From Prorocentrum cordatum (taxonomy: Eukaryota > Sar > Dinophyceae > Prorocentrales > Prorocentraceae): a stretch of DNA of 64,000 nucleotides. The translations under genes and the position numbers were made by a program. Under the pieces are notes generated by a model. It made no database searches, was not told the origin of the DNA, and saw nothing but the letters and a program-made list of their open reading frames with translations. This document shows positions 50,318 to 62,765 of this stretch, one piece after another. The DNA lies in assembly GCA_963575745.1 (NCBI GenBank), contig CAUYUJ010001305.1, positions 1 through 64,000 of the forward strand. The letters run 5' to 3'. Position 1 is the first letter of the stretch; each line of letters opens with the position of its first letter.

Positions 50318-50530
50318 TACTCCTCCTCCTCCTCCTCCTCCTCCTCCTCCTTCTCCTCCTCCTCCTTCTCCTCCTCCTCCTCCTCCTCTTCTGTCTCCCT
50401 CCGTCCCTCCCTCCTCCTCCTCCTCCTCCTCCTCCTCCTCCTCCTCCTCCTCCTACTCCTCCTGATCCTCATCTTAATTCTCCTTATCCTCGTCCTCCTC
50501 ATCCTCCCCCCCCTCCTCCTCCAACGACGA
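50318..50530. repeat. (CTC)n microsatellite with C/T-rich tail
   Basis: CTC arrays at 50318-50388 and 50411-50462, then C/T-rich sequence. Confidence 0.93.
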
Positions 50531-51264
50531 CGGCGGGCGGCGCTGGTGACGACGGACGACGAAGATGACGATCAAACAGAACACCTTTCTTGGAACGGTG
50601 TCTAGACCGATACTGTCTCCATGCCTCAACGAGCGTGGCAAGCCCAGGCATCATTCGATACGATTGTTTCAATGCGCGGCCGCAGAGGTCCCGACCATTT
50701 CTCTGGCGCAGGTTTTCTCCCGAAGGCCGAAAGCGGCCCCAGCAGGCCGAGATGAAAGGAAAACGTCCACATTGATCAAACATCATGTCGTCGGAATCCT
50801 GAATCTTGACGACGGCGGCGACGACGACGACCACGACGACGACTGCGACGGCGGCAGTGCTGGCGACGGCGGTGATGGGTCGCTTGATTTTCGGATCAGT
50901 CTCTGGCGGCCGTTCGGGACGATCTATGCATCCCTAGAACGCTCTCGGCGAGGCACAGCTGCTGGAACGCACCCCGAGGCCGAAAAACCACCGAGAACCG
51001 ACTGCGGCGATGACGGGGGAGCCTCCGCGGCGTCGCCGGAGCGGCGCGAGATCTCCGCGGCGGCTCTGGGCTTCCTGCGGCACGTGGGGGTGGCGCGGGC
51101 GCTTGCCGGGCGCCATCGTCCTCATCGTCGTCGCCGTGGTGGTCGTCGTCGTCGTCGACGGCGCTGCCGCCACCAACGCCTGCGGCGCTGCCGTCGTCGC
51201 CGCCGCAGTCGCCGCCGCCGTCGAATCCTCGTCGTCCTCATCGGTCTCCTCGTCTCTCTCGCAT

Positions 51265-51490
51265 CCTCCTCCTCCATCATCCTGCGCCTCCTCCTCCTCC
51301 TCCTCCTCCTCCTCCTCCTCCCTCCTCCTCCTCCTCCTCCTCCTCCTCCTCCTCCTCCTCCTCCTCCTCCTCCTCCTCCTCCACCTCCTCCTCCTCCTTC
51401 CTCCTCTTCCTCCTCCTCCCCTCTCCTCCTCCTTCCTCCTTCCTCCTTCCTCCTCCTCCTCCTCCTCCTCCTCCTCCTCCTCCTCCTCCC
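51265..51490. repeat. (CTC)n microsatellite
   Basis: Pure CTC from about 51292 to 51380, then mixed CTC/TTC to 51490. A short GCT run lies at 51600-51615. Confidence 0.93.
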
Positions 51491-52315
51491 TCCTCCCGTC
51501 CTGCTATTTCTTCTCCTATGTTATTGTCGACCGCCTCCTCCTGCTTCTTCCACAGCTCCATACACTTCCCCCGTCCATCCCCCAAAGACCGTTTGTCCTG
51601 CTGCTGCTGCTGCTGCTCCTCCTCCTCCTCCTCCTGATTTTCACGTTCCTCCCTCGCCTATCTCTCTCCGAGCCCGTATCGGCGGTCAAAGGGCGATTGG
51701 GGGTCGATACGTTCTCCCTGGGCCTACCCCCCCCCCTGACGCTGCCCCTCACCAATCCTTCGCCTCCCGCCTCCCACCCTTGGAGGGCACGGGCGGTCTC
51801 ACCTGGCGGCCCCCCTGTGAGGAGGTGGGCGGTCGCCGTCGCCGCCGACGCTGCGGTCGGCGCCGTCGCCCTCGCCGCTGCGCCGCCGCTCCCGTCATCG
51901 CCGCCGTCGCGCCCCCTCCCGTCGGGGGCTGCTGACGGTGTCCCTGGCCCAGTGTGCCCCCAGATTTTCCCTTGGATGCCCAGGGAACGGGCACCTTGAG
52001 CTGGCCCCCCCCCTGTAAGGGGGGCCGCGTTCGCCGTCGCCGCCAGCCTTGCAGCCATTCCCGCCGCCACCGCTGCGGTCGCCGCCTCCGTTGCCCAGCC
52101 CTGAATTCCTTGAACCACTGCTGATAACAATTGAGAGGATTTGAGTCGTTTCAGATTAGGCCTTAGGCCAAAGTCTCTGTCTAAGTCTAGTGCTTGTTCT
52201 GTCGACGTCAGGGTCCAAAACGTCACAATCCCTTACCTCCGGCGCACCGTGGCGTGCCTGCCACTCGCGGGCGGCGCGCGCGCCAAGCCGGCGGCCGCCC
52301 CCCGCCCCCCCCGTA

Positions 52316-52590
52316 AGCAGGTTGCCGCCGCCGCCGCCGCCAGTCGTCGCCGACGACGTCGTAGTCGTCATAGTCGCCGCCGTCGTTGTCGTCGCTGCCG
52401 CCGTCGCCAGTCGTCGCCGACGACGGCGTAGTCGTCATCGTCGCCGCCGTCGTCGCCGCCGTCGCAGTCGTCGCTGCCACTACCGCTATCGCCGCCGCCG
52501 CCGCCGTCGCCCCCGCAGTCGCCGCCGTTGTCGCCGCCGCCGCTGCCAGCGTCGTCGTCGCCGCCGCCGTCGTCGCCGCCGCCGCAGCAA
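52316..52590. repeat. Cryptic GTC/GCC triplet repeat
   Basis: GTCGCC, GCCGCC and GTCGTC triplets intermixed over 270 bp; a weaker stretch lies at 51110-51235. The longer CAGTCGTCGCCGACGACG occurs twice (about 52342 and 52409). The frames give Arg, Ala or Val runs. Confidence 0.85.
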
Positions 52591-53179
52591 AATTTTGCCC
52601 TCGGCCCTCGAAGTTCAATGGGGAGGCCATTTGGGCCCTTTTCGGACCTCCGGGTGCCTCCAGAGACCGCCGGGGACCTCATGAAATCAGGACACAGGGC
52701 GGAAGCAACACTGAATCTAGCCGCCGCCGCCGCGTCGCCGTCTCCGTCGTCGTCGTTGCCGCCACGGGGGACGATGACAGGAAAGGACGCGTTGACGGTG
52801 GAGGGATAGGAGATGAAAGGAGGGGACCTCCCCCTCCCCCTTCCTCACCCCTCCTCGACCTTTCCCTCACCCCGCTCCGCGTCCGCTTCCCAGGGTGACT
52901 TGCGCCACGTAGATCGCACCATTGCACAGCACACGGCGAAGCCAATATCTTGCTTAACATGTACTATCGATTAAAGAAACTCGGATCAACCAACCTCCCC
53001 CAACCGGGATAATCCGCCTGCCTCTTGTGTGTTGCAGTTTATATACGACCCTGCCACATCGTCAGCCCTGAATATGATCGCGTACCATTCCAGTCCAACG
53101 GACATCGACCCTGCCCACCATCCTTTGGAAGAAACTATGCGCCCCGTCCACTTATCAAACATCATCAGGTTTCAAGGAT

Positions 53180-55560
53180 ATCTTCCAAAAAACGGGACGA
53201 AGTGCACGCGCGCGCGTCGTCGCGCACGCGTGCCGTAAATGTCAAAAACCTCCGTGCCCTGAAGGAGTTCAAAAGCGAGTGCCTCAGACATATACCAAAC
53301 ACGCGCGGCTTTGCAACATCCGTTTGAAGAATAAATGTGCGCCCGCGCTCTTGCGAATTCGTGAAAAACCGTTTGGTTTTCAACGCGTTCATCACATGCG
53401 TCCTACCGGGCCTTCTGCGCGAACGTCTCAAAATCATTCGAACGTCTTTTCGCGCGTGCTGTGGGGGCACGATTTCCGTCAACTGATACCACGCGGGCAA
53501 TTCGCGCGCGTCGGCCGCGTGGGCATGGCGAACTGCCTCGAAACCTTCATCACCGAATCGAAAACACCATCATCGGTGCCGGCATTGGCCTTGCCGTCGC
53601 TATTGTCACGATCTTTACCATCACCGCTACAACCATCATCGTGTCTACCATTGTCGACATCGCCATGATATCACGCCCGCCAAAATCACCGATTCGAAAT
53701 GGAACGCCCGCGCGTCAGCACGGCTTGCGAAACGCGCCGGGAACTGCCCAGCGGTCTGGGTCAGCGCCACCGCGGTCGCGTCGGTCGCGCTGAACTAGTT
53801 GGCCGCTGCGCGCGCGAGCGTACGCGAGCTAGTGCGGCCGCACAAATGCACCAGCCAGCGCCGAACACTCATCGCGTTCGCCGCAGCATGGGTTGAGCAA
53901 GCCAAGTTGCGGGCGGGCGTGTGTGATGGTACCGCGAGCAGCGGGGTTGACAACTCGACATTTTCCAAAAGTACTTGCACCACGTAGCTTGCACCACATA
54001 TTCTCTCCTGCTTCAAACGAGATTCGGATCTCTTTCCCCCCCCCCCCCCCTCGGGTTTGCTGACGTTTCCCCCCCTGGGATTACGCCGTTTACATATGAT
54101 TCTGCCCCGCCGCTCATTTCAAAGAATTTGTACTTGTCACTGGGGGCCTGATAGCCCCCCCCTTCACCCCTGACAAATGATACCATGCGCGCGCACTCGT
54201 TCATCAAACAGCATCAAAGGATCCCAAGAACCCCTTTGCAAAGGCAACGTGACAAAGTCCGCGCGCGCGTCGTCGCGCGCGCATGCTTGAATCTTTCAAG
54301 TGTTTGGAACATTCCGTCGTAATTTGAAAATCGAATGATCCGGAAACGCATCAAACACACATGGTTTCGCAACCAGAAATGGCAAGGAAGCATGCGCTTG
54401 CGCTCTTGCGCATTCTGACACAAGTCATTTGCCTTTCAAATTGTTCATTTAATCGGACCACCCGACGGGCCTCCCGCGCGAACATGTCGAGATCACTCGC
54501 AAATCCTTGCGCGCCCGCTGGGTGGGCACGAACTGCTTTGGAAACCTTCATCGCCGAGTCGAGGACACCATCATCGTAATCGGCGTGATCAGCATCAGCG
54601 CCGTCATTGGCCTTGCCGTCACCGTCGCCATCACCGTTATTATCATCGCTGCCACCATCATCGTGTCTCCCAGTGTCGATATCGCCATGATACCGCGCCC
54701 GCCCGAATCACCGACTCGCAATGAAACGAACGCGCGTCAGCGCGGCCTGCGAAAAGCGCCAGGAAGTGCCCGGCGGTCTGGGTCTGGGTCTCGGTGCCCG
54801 ACCTTAGCGTCACCTCCCTCCACCGCCCTCCCCGCCTCTCTGACACATGCGCGCTTTCGTTTATACAATTACAACAGCAGTTTCCAAGACACCCCTGCAA
54901 AGACACAGTGGCAAAGCCCACGCGCGCGCGACGTCGCGCGCATGCCGCACCTGTTCAAAAACATAGCTTCCGCAATGGATTCGGAATCGAGTTTACCGAA
55001 GACATAGCGAACAAGGGCTTTGCAACTTGACTTCTCAAAACAATCTCCGTGCGCCCTTGCGAATTTTTACGAGATCATCTGTGTTACAGGATCTGTTTGA
55101 ACCAAAAAACAACAACATGCAACGCAACTGGCCTCTAGCACGCGCGTGGGTCGGAATCATTCGAACGCCTTTTGCGCGCTTGCTGGGTAGGGGGGCACGA
55201 TCCGCGACACATAACACCATGCGGGCCGCTCGCGCCCGTCGGCCGCGCGCGCATGTCGATATCCTCCAAACCCTTCATCGCCGACACGTGGATATCGTCA
55301 TCGTCACCGGCGTGATCGGCATCGGCGCCGTTAGTGGCTTTGCCGTCGTCATCGTCATGTCGTCCACGCTGCAATGATACAGCGCCCGCCCGAGCCACAA
55401 ATTCGCAGTGAAGTGCCCGCGCGTCAGCGCGGACTCCGACACGCGCCGGAAAGTGCCCAGCGGTCAGCGCCACCCCCTCCGCGTCGGTCGCGCCAAACTT
55501 GCTGGCCCCTCTGCGCGCGAGCCTGCGCGCGCTAGCGCGGCCGCAGCGATGAACCAGCCA
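53180..55560. repeat. Long-period diverged tandem repeat, three units
   Basis: Homologous landmarks recur in the same order: a GCGCGCGTCGTCGCGC-type palindrome (53208, 54268, 54922), CCTTCATC-CCGA followed by an ATC-like hydrophobic stretch (53547, 54547, 55276), ATGATA-CGCGCCCGCC (about 53665, 54687, 55374) and GCGCGTCAGCGCGG (53708, 54733, 55421). Units are about 1.0 and 0.7 kb. In each, one frame reads a run of Ile/Val/Ala/Thr (GAGIGLAVAIVTIFTITATT; GLAVTVAITVIIIAATIIV). No known gene is seen. Confidence 0.7.
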
Positions 55561-55715
55561 AGCACACACAATCGTGGAATTAACAACCCCGAGCTCTTCG
55601 ACATCAGTTGCACAACATGCATTGGATGATCTGTACGTACATCTGTCATTTGAGCACGTGTCTTGGACCAGCTATGTTGCGCCACGTATATGCGTCACCC
55701 GACCTTACACCATAC

Positions 55716-55716
<1 letters not shown>

Positions 55717-55746
<30 letters not shown>

Positions 55747-55797
55747 TATATACATATATATATGTATATATATATATGTGTGTATGCATACACATAT
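55717..55797. repeat. AT-rich TATACATA repeat
   Basis: (TA)n and CATATA words over 80 bp, followed by TCTCCGCTGCCGTGCCGCTG. A similar AT-rich tract at 56820-56905 is followed by the related CTCCCCCGCCGTTCCTGCTG, so tract and flank may be one dispersed unit. Confidence 0.85.
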
Positions 55798-56079
55798 ACC
55801 TCTCCGCTGCCGTGCCGCTGGGCACGGGGTGGACGCGTCCTCTGGTCATTTGCCTCATCCTCGGAGCCTCACTCCTCACCCCTGAGGATTCCTCAAGAAG
55901 GACCTGGGGCCCTCGCTGTCAAATCTCCTGGACCTTGGCGCGTGCCCCCTGGGGCGTCCTGATCCACCGCGTCCTGCCGCCCGATTTTTTCGGGCCCGCG
56001 AGGGCCCCAACACGCGCCGAGAGAGCCTCGACATGCCCCCCAAGACGGTCTAAGAGGGCCTCGGCTCGCCCCGAACGAT

Positions 56080-56640
56080 CGCTCCATGACGCGTGAAGTG
56101 GCCCCCAGACGGCCCGAGAGGCCTCCGAGACGCTCCAAGAGGCCTCCAAGAGACCTCAGAAGAGGGCCCCAAGAGGCAAAAATCATTGACTTCACGGAGG
56201 TGTTTGAAAGACTTTGGTGTTCTTGCCGTTTTGGCTTCCCGACGCTCCCGGACGGTCCGAGAGGCCCCAAAAGCCGCCCCAAGAGGGCCCGAGAGGCCTC
56301 CAAGAGGGCCACGAACCGGCCCAAGAGGCGCCCAAGACGGCCCAGGAGGTGTCCAAGACGCCCCAGGAGGGCCCCAAGATGGCCGCAGGAGGAGCCCAAC
56401 AGAGGGAGCACGAAGCGAAGATCCGAGCCGTCCGCCCCAGGAGGCCATCAGGAGGCCCCCGGGGCCCCCAGGAGGCCCTCAAGAGGCCCCCAAGAGGCCC
56501 CAAGAGGACCCTTAGAGGCGCAACAGAGCACCCAAGAGGCTCCGAAACGACCCCCAAGAGGCCTCCGAACTGCCTCCAAGAGGCCTCTGTGAGGTCTCCC
56601 ACGAGATCCCAACAAACATCCAATAGGCTTCATACCCACA
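56080..56640. repeat. Degenerate CCAAGAGGCC repeat block, copy 4
   Basis: Dense CCAAGAGG, GAGGCC and AAGACGGCC words, with an island at 56180-56240 (AAATCATTGACTTC, TTCTTGCCGTTTTGGCTTCC) shared with the block at 30480-31410. Confidence 0.65.
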
Positions 56641-56819
56641 ACCCAGGCACGGTAGCGGGATGGGCCGAAGTTGTTCAACACCGATTGCACCACACAGCTT
56701 ACATCACATGAATTACACCACATAAGTTGCACCACCAAGCATGCCAGAACAGCAACTGTTTGGGCTCCACGCTGGCTAACATAGCCACGCACACACACAG
56801 AGACACACACTCACCCACC

Positions 56820-56910
56820 CACACACTTGTATGTGTATATGTGTACATACATATGTATACATACACATATACACCTATATATATATATACACACATAGAA
56901 ACATACATAT
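56820..56910. repeat. AT-rich TATACATA repeat, second copy
   Basis: ACATATGTATACATACACAT and TATATATATATACACACA words, preceded by CACACACAGAGACACACACT. Confidence 0.85.
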
Positions 56911-57610
56911 ACATAGATCCCTCGCTCTCCCCCGCCGTTCCTGCTGGGCCGCTGGTGGCACCGGCAGCAGCTGCCGCGCCGAAGCTGGCGCTGAGCTTCC
57001 TGCAGGCTCGGCGGGGTCAGCGGCCGCTCCCAATCGCCAGCGATGGCCGACCAAACGGAAGGGGCCCTTGAAGCATGCCGATCAGCGCGTGGCCGCTGAG
57101 AATTCCAAAACGCGGATGCTGGCGCCTCGGGGTCCCGCACCGACAGCGCTGAGTCACCAGTGCGCCCAGCCTTGGCGTTGAGACAAGGGGCGACACGCGG
57201 CTGAGGTCGGCTGGTGCGGGCATGAAATCGAGACTTCTGGCGCGACCAGCCTCCCATTAGTTGGTACCCTCTCTGCCGGCAGGCAACCCGCTGGAACATG
57301 CGGCGGGCACCCTGCTCGGGCGCTTGTCAGAGAAAGGGCAACGGCAAGAGCAAGGCAAGCAGGAGCAGACGAAGGGTGGAGACGGGGAGCTAGTATTGAT
57401 TTTGCGCGAGCGTCTCTGAAAAGCTGTTTTCAGCCAGCGAGCCTTAAAGCAGCAGCAACGAACGAATCGAAACGAACTGACGAACATCTACGTGGGGGGA
57501 GTGCCACATACGTTTGACTTGGAGGCCCCAGAACACGTACGAAACGACGCGTTTGGAGCATTACGCCGTTTGAAACGAGGGTACGCTGAGCATGTCGGAG
57601 AGTAAACGCA
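56910..57610. other. No recognised gene
   Basis: Non-repetitive mixed sequence. Open frames of 70-160 codons overlap on both strands without a recognisable domain. Confidence 0.35.
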
Positions 57611-57799
57611 CTCAGTTTGAACAAGTCTCGGCACACATGATGCGCACTATGGCACTCGGTTCCGACAGTCGCAAGTCTTCTCTATGAAGGCCGCTTATGG
57701 TTACCAGTCGGTTGACTACTAACGGCAAGCACTTCAAAAACATCTCAACAGGCTCGACATTCTGGGGCTCATGATGACTTCCTCTTAGATGGCAACAAA

Positions 57800-58274
57800 T
57801 CATCCGCAGACGCGTTTGATGTGGCGCGTCTTTACACAACGTTGACGCCAGCTTGCTGCCAACAATCCGAGGGGGGGAGGGCCACGGAGCGCACTGAAAG
57901 AAGGAGGGGGGGGCCACGACGGCACCCGCACGCCCCTGGCCCTCGACCCCCTCCTCCTGGACGCCCCCGAGCCGTGGAGCAGGGCCGCCCTCGGGGCACG
58001 GGCCGGGGCGCGCCGAGCCCGATCCCGCCCACCCCCCCGCCGCCCCTCGACGGGCAGCGAGCTTCCAGCGCCGCCCTGGCGCCAGAGAGCACCGGAGCGG
58101 CAGCCCCGAGCCGTCGACCCCACTAGACGGCGCCCGGGGGTCCGCGAGCGCGCGCAGCGGGTCCTCAGCTTGGGGGCCCGCGAGCGCCGCAACGGGTGCC
58201 TGGGCGGCCCCAGCGGCGGGGGCGGCGGCGCCGCCGCCTTGGGTGCCGTGCAAGGAGGACAGGCACATTCCCAT
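57800..58274 (-). CDS. Candidate first exon with N-terminal lipidation motif
   Basis: A minus-strand frame from ATG 58274 begins MGMCLSSLHGTQ: Gly2, Ser6 and Cys4 fit a myristoylation and palmitoylation signal. The next ~100 residues are Ala/Gly/Pro-rich (AAQAPVAALAGPQAEDPLRA; DGSGLPLRCSLAPGRRWKLA). No domain is recognised and the frame runs on to 57612 without a clear exon end. It may be a chance frame in GC-rich DNA. Confidence 0.2.
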
Positions 58275-58419
58275 ACCCCAATTTCATCCACCCTCTTGTT
58301 CCCAATGATCCTGTGGTGTTGGGTCTTCGTTTTGAAGGGACAACGCCAAGCGTTCACTGCTCACCCACTCCTCCTCCATCTCCTCCCTCTTCCCATCCGT
58401 GCCTCTGCCTTCCGCATGC

Positions 58420-58451
58420 CATCATCACCGTCATCATCGTCATCATCGTCG

Positions 58452-58484
<33 letters not shown>

Positions 58485-58659
58485 ACATCAGCATCATCAT
58501 CATCATCATCAACATCAACATCATCATCATCACCATCGCCACCGCAATCATCCACATCCTCAGCATCATCCGCAGCATCATATCCGCATCATCAACACCA
58601 TCATCATCATCATCATCATCATCATCCTCATCATCATCATCATCTGCATCATCATCGTA

Positions 58660-58708
<49 letters not shown>

Positions 58709-59256
58709 ACGTCATCAACATCATCGTCATCGGCATTACCGTCATCCTCATCATTTTCATCATCATCAGCATCGTCCTCAGCATCATCATCATGAGTATG
58801 ATCACCATCATCAGAATCCTCACCATCAGACTTAGCATCATCGCCGTCACCAGCACCATTATCATCATCACCATCATCATTACCATCATAATCCGTATCA
58901 GCATCAGTACCAACATCTGCATCAGCATCACCAGCATCATCCTCGTCGGCCTCGTCGTCATCATCATCACCAGCATCATCATAATCATCATCGTCATCAT
59001 CATCCTCGTCAGCATGGTCGTCAGCATCGTCCTCCTCATCATCATCAGCAGCATCATCGTCATCACCATCATCATCAACATCACCATCACCGTCACCATC
59101 ACCATCACCACCACCACCATCATCATCATCAGCATCATCATCATCATCACCATCGCCATCACCATCATCATCATCATCATCATCATCATCAGCATCAGCA
59201 TCAGCATCATCATCATCATCATCATCAGCATCATCATGATCATGATTACCCTCATC
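58420..59256. repeat. (ATC)n microsatellite domain 3
   Basis: ATC repeats with AAC, ACC, GTC and AGC variants. All frames are open (Ile, Ser, His; Met and Asp on the other strand) because of the repeat. Confidence 0.95.
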
Positions 59257-59269
59257 ATGGCAGGCATTG

Positions 59270-60625
59270 TTCGCATGGCGGCCACAGTCCATTTGGGTAC
59301 ACCCCTTACACGCTACGCTGCCTCATAGGGAGCTCCACCGAAGGCCTCAGTGGCAGGGTCCGCATGGCGGCCTCGCGTCCATTTCGGCTCACCTTCACAC
59401 GCTTCGCGGCCACATAGTAGGGAGCTCCACCGAAGGCCCCAGCGGGAGGGTCAGCATGGCGGCCTCAGTCCATTTCGTAACACCCCACACACGGTTCGCG
59501 GCCCCATATGGAGCTTCACCGAAGGTCCCAGTGGCAGGGTCCGCATGGCGGTCTCGGGCCCATGTCGGCACACCCCTCAAACGTTTCGCGGCCCGACAGG
59601 GAGCTCCACCAGAGGCCCCCAGTGGCAGGGTTCGCATGGCCTCAGGCCATTTGGCACACCCCCCACACGCTCCGCGGCCCTATAGGGAGCTCCACCGGAT
59701 GCAGGGTTCGCATCGAGGCATCGGACAATTTCTGCACATCCCTCACACACACACTCACACACACACACACTCACACGCGCTTTGCGGCCCCATAGGGAGC
59801 CCCCGGTGGCAGGGTTCGCATGGTGGCCTCGGGCCATGTCTGCAAACCCCTCACATGTTTCGCGGCCCAACAGGAAGCTCCACCGAATGCTCCACTGGCA
59901 GGTTCCGCATGGCGGCCCCGCTCCATTTCGGCGCACCCCTCACACGCTTCGTGGCACCATAGGGAGCTCTGACGAGGGCCCCAGTGGCAGCGCCCGCAAG
60001 GCCGCCCCGCCCCATTTCGGCACACCCTTAACATCATGCTTCGCGGCCCCTTCAGAAGATCCAGCGAAGGCGATACTCACAACGACGGTGCTCGCTACTG
60101 CAAATGGTTGGGATCTTCGCCAGGATGATGATGTTCCAACTCTCCTGTGTGTTGGGTCCTCGTTTTGAATTCGCAGCGCCGCGCTCCATATACCTCCTCC
60201 CCTCCTCCTCTCCTTTTTCCACCACACTCCTCTTTCCACTTCCTCCTCATCCTCCCTTGTCCTCTCCCACCACCACCACCACCACCACCAGCTCGGCACA
60301 CCTCTCACGCCTTTCGCGGCCCTGTGGGGAGAACCACCGAAGGCTCCAGTGACAGGGTTCGCATGCGTACACGGGTCCATTTCGGCACGCCTCTTACTAC
60401 ACGTTTCGTGGGCCCTTGGGGAGCTCAACTGGAGGCCCCAGTGGCAGGGTTCGCATGCATGCTCGGGTCCATTCTGGCGCACCCCTCTAACTAACGCTTC
60501 GCGGCCCGACAGGGAGCTCCTCCAAAGGCTCCAGTGGCAGGGTTCGCATGACGGCCTCGGGCCATTTGGCACACCCCTCAGACGCTTCGTGACCCGGGAG
60601 GGCCAAAGGCCCAAGTCACAGATTG
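59270..60625 (+). repeat. About 90-bp tandem array, 12-13 diverged units
   Basis: Units share GGGAGCTCCACCGAAGGCCC, AGTGGCAGGGTTCGCATGGC, GGCCTCGGGCCATTTCGGCA and CACCCCTCACACGCTTCGCGG. The first twelve lie at about 59329, 59420, 59508, 59599, 59684, 59791, 59872, 59962, 60050, 60338, 60418 and 60510. The array is interrupted at about 59735-59775 by (CACA)n and at about 60070-60290 by unrelated DNA with (CCA)n. Confidence 0.85.
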
Positions 60626-60639
60626 TACATAGGTTTTGG

Positions 60640-61290
60640 TAGGTTCTGGGGCCCCCAAACCGGTTCACCACTCTTGATCGACCGATGTGGCGCGACTCCT
60701 GAGGAGGTGATGAAGGGGGGAGACAGACTAATGTAAAATAACAATACTTGCACTTGGGGTTTCTTGATTCCTCTCGCTTCGCGGGGTGCACGTCCAGAGC
60801 ACTTGCAGTCCAGTCGTTACGGGGCCTCTCAGGAGCCTCTCAGGAGGTTCTAACGAGCTGGTAAAAGCCACTGAGGAGGCTCCAAAGGTACCCCTAAGGA
60901 ACCACTCAGGAGCTTCCAAAGTGGATGCAATCAGTACCAATTGGTTGGGATTGGTACCGAAAAATGGTTGGAGTCTGACCTACTTGGTTGTAATTTCTCC
61001 TATTTTCGGCTCCAGCCCCCCCTCATCCACGCACGATCGTTTCTGTTACCCCCGGGGGGGGAGGGATGGGTTGGCCTGGATTTCGCCCGCCACGCGCGAG
61101 AGGACACAACAACAATCTCCCTCGGCACCCCTCTAGGAGAGGGATCCCGAGGGAGATCGTCCTCGCCTTTCATGGTGATAATGGATTGGCGTGCGAGGAG
61201 CGCCGTGAGGACGCCATCGGCACGCCATCCGCATGCAGAAACAAGGAACATGCCAGAACCGAGTTTCACGTACACTGTATAGCTTCCCAT
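60640..61290. other. No recognised gene
   Basis: Mixed sequence with local GGCCTCTCAGGAGCCTCTCA repetition at 60823-60915. No coding sense is recognised. Confidence 0.4.
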
Positions 61291-61299
61291 GAGTTGCAT

Positions 61300-61690
61300 C
61301 CTGGCCCCCCGCCCGTGGCGAACACCGTCCCTCCGCCGCCCAGGAGGGTCGGCGGGCCTCCTCCCCCGAGGCAGCCGCGGCCTCCTCGTCCACGGCGCCC
61401 TCTTCCCCCCGCGGCGCGTCTGCTGCGGCCTCCTCGTCCACGGCGCCCTCTTCCCCCCGCGGCGCGTCTGCCGCGGCCTCCTCGTCCACGGCGCCCTCTT
61501 CCCCCCGCGGCGCGGCGGCCGTGGTCTCCTCGCCCACGGCGGCGCCCTCCTCCCCCTGCGGTGCGGCGGCCGCTCCGCTGGCCTCCTCCAGGGGGGCTTC
61601 CTCCTCCTCCTCCTCCTCCAGCGCCGCAGCGGCGCCGGCCTCCTCGAGGGGCACCTCCTCGGCTGCACGCGGGAGCGACCCTGGGCCAAG
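61300..61690 (-). CDS. Candidate exon with 16-residue acidic repeat
   Basis: A 48-bp unit (CCTCCTCGTCCACGGCGCCC) starts at 61381, 61429, 61477 and, diverged, 61525. On the minus strand each unit reads RGEEGAVDEEAAADAP, and the flanks stay Glu/Ala-rich (PLEEAGAAAALEEEEEEE). The period keeps the frame, and the acidic reading is more protein-like than the Arg/Pro-rich plus strand. No function can be assigned; it may be a low-complexity tail or a coding-like minisatellite. Confidence 0.28.
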
Positions 61691-61830
61691 GGTGACCTTT
61701 TGGCGCGTGGTTTGGGGGAGCCGGCGGGGGGGCCAAATCGAGGCGCGCCAGCCAGCCCTGGGGAAACCCCTGTGGTCCCGCACCAAGAGGTCGCTCTGGC
61801 GGAGGGTCGCGCTTGCGCGTAGCCGATCCT
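61690..61830 (+). repeat. Dispersed repeat B, copy 3 (diverged)
   Basis: GCGCGTGGTTTGGGGGAGCC, GGGGGGCC and GAGGTCGCTCTGGCGGAGGG, then CGCGCTTGCGCG, follow the order seen at 11170-11334. Confidence 0.45.
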
Positions 61831-62145
61831 CCAGCGGCGCAGCGGCGCCGGCCTCCTCGAGGTGTACCTCCTCCCACGGCGCGCTCCGGTCGGGGGGCGC
61901 CGCGCTGGTGTCCTGCCGAGGCCCTCGCCTCCGTCGCCATCGCGGTCGCCGACGCCGCCATCACCCCAGACATCCTCCGAATCTGAAATCTTCTTCTAAT
62001 CCAAGGCCCCAGTGGTCCGCGGAAGATGCAAAAGCCTCCTGTCGCGATTTTTGTTCCACGCCGCCAGAAAGTCCAGCGCGGAGGTGTACAGATGCCTTCC
62101 GCGGGCTCTGACAACTGGTGACCTCCCGAATGGAGTCCGGGAACA

Positions 62146-62312
62146 TGGGGTCGGGGGACCACGCCGCATCGCAAATGCATCACCGATGAATCGGCGGTGC
62201 GTCGGCGACGTCAGCGATGCGTCGGCGCCGTCTGCGTGAAGCAAATCGGGAACCACATCGAGCCGCATCGCCGATGCATCGGAGACGCGGTGTGATCCTC
62301 CGACCCAATCTT
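62146..62312. mobile_element. Foldback/MITE-like element, copy 3
   Basis: It contains GTGAAGCAAATCGGG, CACATCGAGCCGCATCGCCG, ATGCATCGG and GATCCTCCGACCC, as at 11335-11572. Short terminal arms ATGGGGTCGGGGGACCAC and GTGTGATCCTCCGACCCAAT pair imperfectly. Confidence 0.72.
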
Positions 62313-62635
62313 GGCAAGGCTTCAGGTTGCGCATAGAACAGCCCCCCCCCCAGGTAGTCCCGGCAGGCCTCACCAGGCCACCCGAGTGAGGAGCCCCAGC
62401 TGGACTCAACAGGCCCCCCGAGTAGCCTGTGACGGTCTCAACACTTCCGGCGGCGCCCCAAGGGCGCTCAGCTCCCAGTGGGTCCTGTTGAGGCCAGCTG
62501 GGACAGCCCGGGGGGCCTGCATTGAGGCCGGCTAGGACTACCTGAGGGGGCTGTCTGCGCGTAGCCCGAAACCTTACCACATCCTCCCCTCCCCTCTCGG
62601 GCGCCCCGGGGGAAACCCGACGTCATGATTTGCTG

Positions 62636-62765
62636 ACAACGCGTCGACCCCCAGAGGTCTCAACCCAATCCCCGGGACCAACTTTTCATCTCGAATCTTC
62701 TTTTGACGGTCCCGAGGCGGGGGCCCCTGGAAGCCGAAGGTGGCAACAAGACCGTCTGCCGTGTT
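62636..62765 (+). repeat. Dispersed repeat A, copy 3
   Basis: CGTCGACCCCCAGAGGTCTC, AACCCAATCCCCGGGACC, TTTTCATCTCGAATCTTCTT and TTGACGGTCCCGAGGCG. It also shares CGTCTGCCGTGTTTTGTCGC-type sequence with copy 2. Confidence 0.78.

Noticed and set aside
55208-55377. Small membrane protein genes in each long-period unit
   Set aside because: Starts are not conserved between units, lengths differ, and the hydrophobic run resembles a decayed ATC repeat. Recorded only as a finding to test.
59270-60625. Arrayed tRNA-derived units because of GCAGGGTTCGCATGGC
   Set aside because: The box does not fit the B-box consensus (GGTTCGAnnCC) and no A-box or cloverleaf was seen.
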